A stretch of 64,000 bases of DNA from Pratylenchus scribneri (Eukaryota > Nematoda > Chromadorea > Rhabditida > Pratylenchidae), in NCBI GenBank assembly GCA_030063045.1, contig JAQSEB010000044.1:62001-126000 (forward strand). The letters are read 5' to 3'. Position numbers and translations under genes: made by a program. How positions within the stretch are numbered: the first letter of the stretch is position 1; every line of letters begins with the position of its first letter. A model generated the notes under the pieces. The model ran no database searches, was not told the DNA's origin, and saw only the letters and a list, made by a program, of their open reading frames with translations. Shown here in pieces: positions 56,147 to 64,000 of this stretch.

Positions 56147-57680
56147 ATGATTCGTTTTTTCAAAAAATTTATGAAGCCAAATAACTCATCAATTCATCGT
56201 TGTGGACTGCCCAATGAATTGTTGAATGAATTATTCGGCTCCTTGCCATTGGAAAGTGCTTTTGGTCTTCTTGCCAAAATGCCAAATGGCATTTTGGCAA
56301 GAAATGTTCAAAAAATTATAAATGACAATAAAGAGGTGATGTGAAAGAAAATTAAAATAATTTTATTAATTAAATTTTGAGGCAATGAAGAATAATAAAT
56401 TGAATGAGATGGATTGTGGGCCAAGATTGGAAATTTCGGCGAATGGACTCATCGCAAAGTTTTTTGGCAGTTATAGTAAATAATGAAATGTAAAAAATAA
56501 AAATTATAATAAATTATATTATTTTAGGATCAAATCTAGTTCGATCAATTTTGCCAATTCCATTATTCAATTTGAAGGTTATAAATAAACCAAAAATTGC
56601 CTCCTATTTTGAAGTACAAATTCTCAAGAAACCATATAGGTAAAATTGTTTTATAATTTTAAAATTAGATACTATCTTACAGCTTACAGGTCAATAGCGG
56701 GGGGGGGGGGGGGCAAACAATTGAATAATGTAATTTTTTTCAACTGAATTTAATTAAATTTAATATTAATTATTCTAAAAAAACGATTCTAAAAAAACGA
56801 AGCCAAAATTATGCTAAATGAGCTTAAAATAAGGCAAAAAAGAGCAAAATGAAGGCAAAAATGAGATCGAAAAAATTTTAATGCTTTATTCATTTATTTT
56901 CCAGAAAAATGGCTGTTTACCTATTTTCGTAATTTTTTTTTAAACGACTTTTCCTCTGCCCCCCCCCCCCGCGGCTAATGGGATATACATAGTTCCTGAA
57001 ATTAAAAATTTTACGACAATTTTTGAGAATTGACAATTTTTGAGATTTGTACAATTTTAGAGAATTCGCGAAGAGGATGTTAATTTTAAATATTTTGTAT
57101 CAAAAATTGTACAAATCTCAAAAATTGTCGTTCATAATTAAAAAATTAGTACCTTTAATTTTTATAAGCGAAATTATAGATTATAATAATTAAATTGATC
57201 AATTTATGAAGAGAAAAGTATTTTTTGGCGAAAACCCAGTTTTTCGGGCATAGCTTTTTTGTGCTTGATCCTAGAACCCCAAACCTTTTACCCACTTTAT
57301 AGAGCTCATCGAGTCGCGTCAATTGATGTATAGTTTGTCGGGTTTTGTTCAAAATTTAATGAGTTATGAACCAAAATCAAATTATGGTTTAGACAGTTTA
57401 ATACCTTTAATTTTGAACCAAACCCGATATACATCAATCGAAGCGTCTCGATGAGCTCTATAAATTGGGTAAAACGTTTGGGGTTCTAGGATCAAGCACC
57501 CAAAAATTATGCCCGAAAAACTGGTTTGTCGACAAAAAATAACGCACCCATTTATGGAATTACTTAGGAATAATTGTGAAATTGGATTTTGTTGCCATGA
57601 ATTTCTATTGGAAAACAAATGGCTTGGATGGCAAATTAAATCAATTGGGATTCGGGGAAGTGTGGGCTTCATTTTGATAT
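56147..57680 (+). pseudogene. F-box-like/SPRY gene, second copy, 3'-truncated
   Basis: Exon 1 56,147-56,335 (LPNELLNELFGSLPLES, F-box-like), exon 2 56,382-56,474 (AMKNNKLNEMDCGPRLEI), exon 3 56,528-56,639 (SILPIPLFNLKVINK, ASYFEVQILKKPY), exon 4 from 57,568 (NCEIGFCCHEFLLENKW, SIGIRGSVGFIL). Exon 3 length (112 nt) and the intron 3 phase equal those of the 6,742-7,879 gene. Exon 2 ends one base out of phase at a five-T run. Exon 4 breaks off near 57,680, where hairpin-ended repeat sequence begins, and exon 5 is absent. Intron 3 holds G- and C-runs and a foldback MITE. It is probably a dead copy, though a homopolymer sequencing error could explain the frame slip. Confidence 0.7.
57221..57539. 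mobile_element. Foldback MITE family 1, variant copy
   Basis: The ends TTTTTTGGCGAAAACCCAG and CTGGTTTGTCGACAAAAAA are inverted, followed inward by TTTTTCGGGCATA/TATGCCCGAAAAA and TGTGCTTGATCCTAGAACCC / GGGTTCTAGGATCAAGCAC. The core resembles 60,670-61,076 (GAGCTCATCGAGTCGCGTC). It lies just before exon 4 of the truncated F-box/SPRY copy. Confidence 0.8.
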
Positions 57681-58051
57681 ATAGGTCGGGGGGTCTACCA
57701 TGGCCAGGTTTGGCCATAAAATTCGACATTTGGGCCAAGGTCGGGTGCGCGAGTCAAAAATTTCGTTATAACTTTTTTGAGAATAGAGATAGAAATGCGC
57801 GGTAAAAAGCAAAGTTGTAGAGCTCGACGAGACGCATCGAATGGTATACTGCGCAGGTTGACAAACCAAACCAGTTTCGAGATATAAGCTTAAACCGGTT
57901 TAAAAAATGAAAAATACGAGGCGAGCGGAGCGAGCCGTCTAAAACTTGAATAAAATACCTTCTGGGGTACCTTAAAGCGCCCCGCGCTTTTTCCGCAACG
58001 GAAGCATGCCTTAAACCAGTGGGGCTCTGCCCCACTGGTTTCCAACCAACA
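57681..58051 (+). mobile_element. Hairpin-ended element related to the array units
   Basis: It contains TTGGCCATAAAATTCG, GTTATAACTTTTTTGAG, AAAGTTGTAGAGCTCGACGA and GACGCATCGAATGG, the landmarks of array heads. A GC-rich GGCGAGCGGAGCGAGCC stem-loop with GGA loop follows, and it ends in a perfect 13-bp hairpin AAACCAGTGGGGC-TCT-GCCCCACTGGTTT (58,023-58,051). It is one solitary unit outside the retroelement, with a different terminal hairpin sequence but the same design. The left edge is uncertain. Confidence 0.65.
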
Positions 58052-58523
58052 ATAAAAATTTCCCAAAAAAAAATTCAAATGTTTTATCAATTGAATCAGC
58101 CGATTCCGATTTTGTTTTCAGCAATTAGGATGTTCTAATTTTAAAAGGGCCTAGAATCAATGGCATAAAATTTTTTATTTTGATATAATTAATGAAGAAA
58201 GAATTTTGAGTTAAATGGGATAAAATTATTTTTTTTTTAAATTTATTGATCAAATAATTTAATATTCAATTGATGATATGTTCATGCGTTTATTTCAAAA
58301 ATAGAAGAACGGAAACAGAGGAATTTAAAAAATAATAATTTTGAATAAAGTGTAAAAATTAGGAATGTTTTTGTGTTCTAAGCAAATTATAAATTTCTGC
58401 GGGATATGTTTGGATAAATTTTAAAATATTCTTTTGGCAAAAATAATTAATTAGCAGGCACAATTCAGCGTATTTTTTTTCTTCATTTCAACAGTCAAAT
58501 TCACAATGGGGATTCCATTCATT
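58052..58523. other. AT-rich 3' flank, no feature seen
   Basis: Contains no supported feature. It separates the hairpin-ended element from the 3' end of the next minus-strand gene. Confidence 0.4.
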
Positions 58524-60298
58524 TCATTGTTGGCCAAATTTTTGGCGCATTGCTTTGATGTTGACCGCACCGCCGCCATTCTCTGCAAAAAAAGTGGGAA
58601 AAATTAATTAAAATTTTTAAATAAAAATATTGAATATCAAAAAAAGGATTAAACTTTTTAGGGCATTTTTTGAATTTTTATAAATTTAAAATGTTTAATT
58701 TCCATTTATACAGAAAATTATTTTAAAAAATAATTAAAATTTGTTTCAAAAAATTAATTTAATTTTTGTCGAAAATTAATTTTATAAAATTAACAAAAAA
58801 TAACAAAATTTACCTGCAGCAGTTGATTTCTGTTTGTCCCCGCCAATATTGCTCCCATTCTCCTTGGTCTCATCGCCCACTGTGGCCGTATTGAATTTGG
58901 CAATCAAATTTTTGACATTGTCTACAAAATAAATTTAATATATTTTTAAAATTATATTTCCCACTTCTTGCACGAATCTGAGCCAAAACTTTCTCCTCAA
59001 CATTTGGACTTTCCGTGGCCACCGCTTTTTGTTGTTGCGGTTGTTCCATTGATTCAGGGTGGCGATATTGTTGGCCATTGGTGGAGAGCAATGAGGCAGG
59101 ACGAGAAGCCGCTTTTGGTTGATGAACAATTTTGTTTTCCTCATTTCCCAAATCGGGATAAGGAGTCGGTGGTCGGCTGCCAACACTTTCATTGTCCGAA
59201 TCATTCGAAATAGGACGACGAGTCTAAAATTGATTTTAAAATTTTTAATTTAAAAATTTTTTCAAATAATTTTTTAATTTTTTATGTTAATTTATTTTTT
59301 AAATTTTTTTTTAAATTTATAAATTGATCGAATTGAACCAATTTTTCACCTGAATTGAAGATCAAAAAATATTTGTTATAATTGTTTTTTAGATAAAATA
59401 TTTTATGAGTTTAAAATTTTTTTAATTGTACTTATTATTTTCAATGTTTTTTAAGAGAATAATTATTAAATTTAATTTATTCGATAAATATTTAAAATTT
59501 TGCTGAATATAACCTTTTGAGGTTCCGAATTTTGCACAACTTGATGAATTTCCTCCTCCTCTGCTTTTCCTCCCATTGTTGGTTCCACTATCTGTTGCGG
59601 TTCATTTTGGCCAATTTCTTCAACATTTTCTTCCTGTGTTTCCTCCACTACAATTGGCTCATGTTGCTGTTCGCTGGATTGGCGGCTCAAATTCAAGGTA
59701 ACTGGCAAATTTAAAAATTATTTAAAATTTTTTTAATATAAATTTTATTGATTTTTTGGTACTCATGGATTATCTGATTGAATAAAAAAATTTTAATCAT
59801 ATTTTATTGTAAAATGATGAAAAAACATGATTTAGTTGATTTAGGTTTGACCAATTTTTGGGGGAAATTTAAGGTAATTTTGGGGTAAAAAAATCTGCAC
59901 CCAGATATCCGATAAGTTTTTTAAGAATATATTTATTATTTACCGCGTGTAATTGAGCCTGAGCCCATTGAATTTCGCTTCAAATGGCATTCTCCGCCCG
60001 CCGAACAATCCACCTTGATAATTGGGAAGAAAAATTAATTTGGATTAATTTAAAATTTATTAAAAAAAGCTTCTCGAAATTATTCCACTAAAATTTATAA
60101 AAATATTTATAATTTCCACCGTACCTCACTCTGCAAATCCTCCTCCCGAACAATTTCATCCGGTTGCCCAGCCTCTTCCTCCGTTGCCGGCGGCATTGCA
60201 CTTTGTGTGGGTGCCGAAAGCAATTCATTGTTAACTTCGATGGATTGTTGGGATTTAAAGGAAATTGTGGAGAAACGATTTTGTTGTTGTTCTGCCAT
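58524..60298 (-). CDS. Unknown, mostly disordered acidic protein, six exons, 285 aa
   Basis: Exons 60,125-60,298; 59,944-60,013; 59,514-59,701; 58,965-59,223; 58,814-58,921; 58,524-58,582 join through GT-AG introns in consistent phases to 286 codons. The start is ATG 60,298 (MAEQQQNRFSTISFKSQQ). Residues about 85-145 are Glu/Gln-rich (VVEETQEENVEEIGQ). Later comes a Pro/Ser region (SVGSRPPTPYPDLG), then NVKNLIAKFNTATVGDE and a C-terminal VNIKAMRQKFGQQ. I do not recognise the family. The two C-terminal short helices with a KF motif look like binding peptides. The model has only canonical sites and no stop, so the gene is probably real. Confidence 0.65.
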
Positions 60299-60669
60299 TT
60301 TTCCACCAAAAATATATATTTGAATTCACAAATTATCTGTTTATTTTATCAGTGATTGAAATGGAATAAATTTATGAAATTTTTATCGTTTTTATTTGCT
60401 CAATAAATATTCTCTAAATGAAATTGTTTGAGGAGGGTGAAGGCAAAAATAAATTCCACTCCCAAATTCCGTGTCGATTCTTGAATGATTAGAAAGATTT
60501 TAGGGGCCTCTTACATATATTTTTGGAGTATTAGAGGATTAAAAAATGAAGAGGAAAAGAAGTGGGAAAATTAATCTATGTGATAGATTAATAAAAGGAG
60601 CTTAGTTAGTCTGCTTTTTTGGGAAATGTCAATTTGGATAGAAAATAACCCATCAATTCCTTAATTAAA
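60299..60669. other. 5' flank of the six-exon gene
   Basis: AT-rich, with no exon or clear promoter motif. TTAATTAAA at 60,661-60,669 is the left target duplication of the following MITE. Confidence 0.4.
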
Positions 60670-61076
60670 GAGTAAAAGGTTTTTTGCCGAGAGATTTGGG
60701 TTATTTTGCCGAGAGATTGGGTTCTTTTGCCGAGAGATCGGTTTTTTGATTATAACTTTTTTGTGCTTGATCCTAAACCCCCAAACCATTTAGCTATTTA
60801 TAGAGCTCATCGAGATCGCGTCGATTGATGTATAATTTGCCGAGATTTGGCCAAAATTCAAAGTATTAAACTGTTTAAACCACATTTTGGTTTTTGGTTT
60901 ATAACTCATTTATTTTTGAACCAAATCCCGGCAAATCATCAATCGACGCGTCTCGATGAGCTCTATAAAATAGCTAAATGGTTTGGGGGTCTAGGATCAA
61001 GCACAAAAAAGTTATAATCAAAAAACCGATCTCTCGGCAAAAGAACCCAATCTCTCGGCAGAAAAATCCCCACCCC
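60670..61076. mobile_element. Foldback MITE family 1, intact copy (empty site)
   Basis: 407 bases, from GAGTAAAAGGTTTTTTGCC to AAATCCCCACCCC, flanked by the 9-base repeat TTAATTAAA (60,661-60,669 and 61,077-61,085). The arms pair over most of their length. Its CTCGGCAGAAAAATCCCCAC at 61,055-61,074 is uninterrupted, whereas the copy at 10,780 carries the 27-kb retroelement exactly after GAAAAA. It contains no ORF; probably a Mutator-like MITE. Confidence 0.9.
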
Positions 61077-61209
61077 TTAATTAAAATAATCATAAAATTT
61101 TCAATTGGACATCATCATCATAATGAAAAAAAAAAAATGTGGAAAATTATCTAATGAGACAAATACAGCGATTATAAAAACCATCTCTCATTTAATAATT
61201 CGCAGGAAT

Positions 61210-61780
61210 TCGCGAATTAGCCTTTAGGCAAAAATTCTATGCTATTTAATTAGCGCCGTTGTATAGGAAAAAAGCCCATTAATTTGAGAATTAACAAATG
61301 GTAAAATCCTTTTTTAGAGAAGGAGCCAAAGATGAGAATGTGTGCGAATATTAAAAGGCTAACTCTGCCTTTAGGCCATATTTAAAATTCACATAAAAAG
61401 CGAATTCTAAAAATTAGCCTAAAGGCAAAATCTGCCGGTGCTATAAATGAAAAATTCGGGAATATAATATATAACAATGTTCCAATGGACAAATTAAAGG
61501 AATTCATCATCAGAAACGGCTAAGGCTGATGGCTTTTTTAGGAATGGCAGTGGATACAATCTGCCTTTAGGCAAATTAATATAATTGGAAAGCAATTCGC
61601 AGAATTAGCCTAAAGATAAAAATTTAATACCATAAAATCTTTCATTTTGGTACAGCCAGCAGGTGAATGCGCGAATAGCGCTTTCTATCTTTAGGAAAAA
61701 TTTTATATTAATAATTCAAAGGCAATTCAGAGAATTAGCCTCAGGCAAAAAATTCTATGCCATATATAAAATCGAATTCA
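61210..61780. repeat. Cluster of GCCTTTAGGC palindromic motifs
   Basis: GCCTTTAGGC or GCCTAAAGGC, often in the context AATTAGCCT..AGGCAAAAATTCTATGC, occurs near 61,220, 61,364, 61,417 and 61,562, with decayed forms near 61,605, 61,685 and 61,737, in both orientations. It is irregularly spaced, so not a simple tandem array. Confidence 0.55.
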
Positions 61781-62148
61781 TCATTTAAAAAACGGCTCTA
61801 AAAAGCAGCAAAAATGCGCCCTTGAGAGGGATTTTTGCTGACGGCGGGCTGAGAATGGGAAATGATTAAAAAAAATGGCGAATAGAGTGGAGCACAAATG
61901 GGACAAAAATAAAAGAGAGAGGAAGGGAGAAGGCAAATGTGGAAAAAAGGGGGAAGTCGATTAGTCAGCGCCAAAGGCAAAACAGCACCACCAAAATGCG
62001 CTCCCTCATCGCCTCATTCATTCCCTCCCAATTTCCTTCCAATTCCATTTTGGTGATGATGAGGGCGCGCCAACGGAATTGAGAAATAAGGAGGAAATGT
62101 CATCGAGGAATGAAGGGGAGGGAAATGGTTGGAAAAATAGAGGAATTT

Positions 62149-62486
62149 ACGACATTTGCGGACGAAACGGTATCGTGCCGAAGATGGTAAAACTGCTGTG
62201 GCATTGTTTATACAATTTTATTAGGCAATAAAATTAGCTATAAAATGATATCAAAAGCATTGGCCAATGTTGAATATTCACCGTGTTATGGCCAAAAACC
62301 GTTTGTTTAATTAAAAATGTATTTCTGGCCATTTTTTGGCCATAACTCGGTGTATATTGAACATTGGCCAATGCTTTTGATGTCATTTTGTAGCTAATTT
62401 TATGCCTTAATAAAATGCTATAAACAATGCCATAACAGCTTTACCACCATCGGCGCCAGCCAGACCATTTCGTCCGAAAATGTCGG
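62149..62486. mobile_element. Foldback MITE family 2, copy 2
   Basis: The ends ACGACATTTGCGGACGAAA and TTTCGTCCGAAAATGTCGG are inverted. The arms share GGCAATAAAATTAGCTATAA / TTGTAGCTAATTTTATGCC and GCATTGGCCAATGTTGAATA / TGAACATTGGCCAATGC, with CCGTTTGTTTAATTAAAA near the centre as in 43,444-43,789. Confidence 0.8.
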
Positions 62487-62593
62487 TGTCGGCTAACCAG
62501 TGGGGGAATGGGGCGCACGAGACGGCTACTAGACAAAAGGATCCGAAAGTCCCCTCTCTTTAGACGAAACGACCGGGGGCGGTGATAACCTTT

Positions 62594-63310
62594 TTTCTCC
62601 CCAAAAAAAACTTTTTTTTTCCCAAAAAAGTCTTTTTTTTCCCCAAAACTTTTTTTTCCCCCAAAAAACACTTTTTTATCCCCAATACCTCTTTTTTCCC
62701 CAAAAAACACTTTTTTATCCCCAATAAACCCAAAAGTGAAAATTTTTTGATTTTTTATTAAAAATCATAAAAGTAAATGAAATGCAACTCATTTCACATG
62801 TTCCAATGTGCAAAAAAATAAATTTTCTAATAAGTTTTATGTTTATGACTCGGATGTGGTTTTCCGAATTAGGGGCTAGGCTATCAGACCATGGGTTTTA
62901 GGGGCTATGGGCTAGGGTTAGGCTAGGGTCGGAGGATGGGTTTTAGGGGCTATGGGCTAGGGTTATGGTAGGTTAGGGTCAGAGCATGGGTTCTAGGGGC
63001 TAAGGGCTAAGATTAGGGTATGTTTTTGAGCTAGATAAATCTAAATTTGTAATGTCGAAAGAAATTTATATGAAAATCATATTGAAAATATTGGGATAAT
63101 TTCATCTTCTGAAGCTTAAATTCCATTTACTTTCATGATTTTTAAGAAAAAATAAAAAAATTTTCACTTTTAGGTTTATTGGGGTTAAAAAAGTGTTTTT
63201 TGGGGAAAAAAGAGGTATTGGGGATAAAAAAGTGTTTTTTGGGGGAAAAAAAGTTTTTGGGGAAAAAAAAGATTTTTTTGGGGAAAAAAGTTTTTTTTGG
63301 GGAGAAAAAA
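62594..63310. mobile_element. Foldback element with TTTTTTCCCCAAAAAA arms
   Basis: The left arm (62,594-62,770) is a run of CTTTTTTCCCCAAAA words ending AAAGTGAAAATTTTTTGAT. The right arm (63,120-63,310) is its reverse complement (AAATTTTCACTTTTAGG, then TTTTGGGGAAAAAAG repeats). The core 62,870-63,020 holds TAGGGGCTATGGGCTAGGG repeats. The frames open in the arms are repeat artefacts. Confidence 0.75.
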
Positions 63311-64000
63311 ATAGCATGTCCGGGGGCGCACATTTGGGCGAATGAAGAGGGAAATGGTTGGAAAAAGGAAGTGAGAATGCGGGCCAGCCGCCTCCCTATT
63401 GCCCTTTATTTTTATTGATGACAGTCGATTGATTTTGTTATATTGATGAGGAGGGCTAAGTAAGAATGAAAATGACTTAAAAAAAAATATCCAACATTCC
63501 ATTTAGGGCAGCTGATGAGGAATTTGATAAAAAATTTATTTTGGAAAAAAAATTTTAGGCACTGACATTTTTGGCCAATCCTTTTTTGCCCTTTTCCTGA
63601 TTTTTATTGACGTAGAATATTTAATTTTGAAGTGACTGACAATGAATTGACGGCTTTTAGTGTCAAAATCAGCCAACAAATTCCTTCAAAATTCATTGAA
63701 ATGAATAATTCATAAATTGGATGGGGAGCTCTGAATCATATGGGCACAGAGTAGAAAATTCTTTACGTGTAAATTTGGCCAAATTTATAATTTTAATAAC
63801 AATGGAATTTGTTGAATCACCAATTTATGGCCCAATTTTATGGAAAATGGCAAAGAATTAATTGTATGGATTCTATTTAATTTAGTACAATAATTCTGCC
63901 TTGATTCATGTAGTAAATTTAAATTCCTACTATTTTGAAGGGTTACAATTTTTTGCAGACAATATATTTTTTTTCACTTAATCGGTTTTATACCATTTTG
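63311..64000. other. Intergenic, no feature seen
   Basis: AT-rich sequence to the window end. No exon chain, RNA gene or repeat that I can support. Confidence 0.4.

Noticed and set aside
62441..63502. Lys/Phe-rich frames (FFGEKKGFF type) near the window end
   Set aside because: They are translations of the TTTTTTCCCCAAAA arms of a foldback element.

Overview
The window is nuclear DNA of a small-genome animal, most likely a nematode. It is strongly AT-rich, and its genes are split into many exons by GT-AG introns, several of them only tens of bases long. The evidence for a nematode is a nose-resistant/OAC-type acyltransferase, a small F-box-plus-SPRY gene family, an RGS-domain gene, and a Bel/Pao retroelement whose env resembles a phlebovirus glycoprotein, a combination known from nematode elements. 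I cannot name the species. A plant-parasitic (tylenchid) lineage is a guess.

Layout. 1-4,580 holds repeats: a polypyrimidine block with inverted ends, local duplications, a perfect 19-bp hairpin and a 51-bp minisatellite. 4,586-6,391 is a 25-bp TTCCGGAA array running up to the splice acceptor of an RGS-domain gene. 6,742-7,879 (-) is a five-exon F-box/SPRY gene with a TA-flanked MITE beside it. A TPR-repeat gene (-) has exon 1 at 38,875-39,068 and exons 2-3 near 10,000-10,490. Its 28-kb intron holds a nested set of insertions: a foldback MITE with a 9-bp target duplication, split by a Bel/Pao-type LTR element (11,159-38,567, LTRs of 503 bp, 5-bp duplication AAAAA). The element's env is in turn split by a 19.6-kb array of 17 hairpin-ended repeat units (16,499-36,147).

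40,432-45,123 (-) is a nine-exon acyltransferase-3 gene. 46,191-46,638 is a broken SPRY relic and 47,284-48,050 a ~155-bp minisatellite. 48,889-50,814 (+) is a three-exon gene of unknown function. 51,795-54,450 (-) is a three-exon gene with a GroES-like pattern, and a decayed hAT transposon with an exact 8-bp duplication lies in its second intron. 54,770-55,875 and 62,594-63,310 are foldback elements with degenerate TTAGGG-like cores. 56,147-57,680 is a truncated F-box/SPRY copy. 58,524-60,298 (-) is a six-exon gene for an apparently disordered protein. An uninterrupted copy of the foldback MITE at 60,670-61,076 shows the empty site of the retroelement insertion.

The most unusual object is the array. 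Its units end in perfect 11- or 12-bp hairpins, carry a GC-rich module of stems capped by GNA loops, and show paired compensatory differences between unit types. The host retroelement is itself odd: its frame runs from gag zinc knuckles and protease directly into env, and I see no reverse transcriptase, RNase H or integrase. All exon models were built by eye from splice signals, frame continuity and paralogue comparison.
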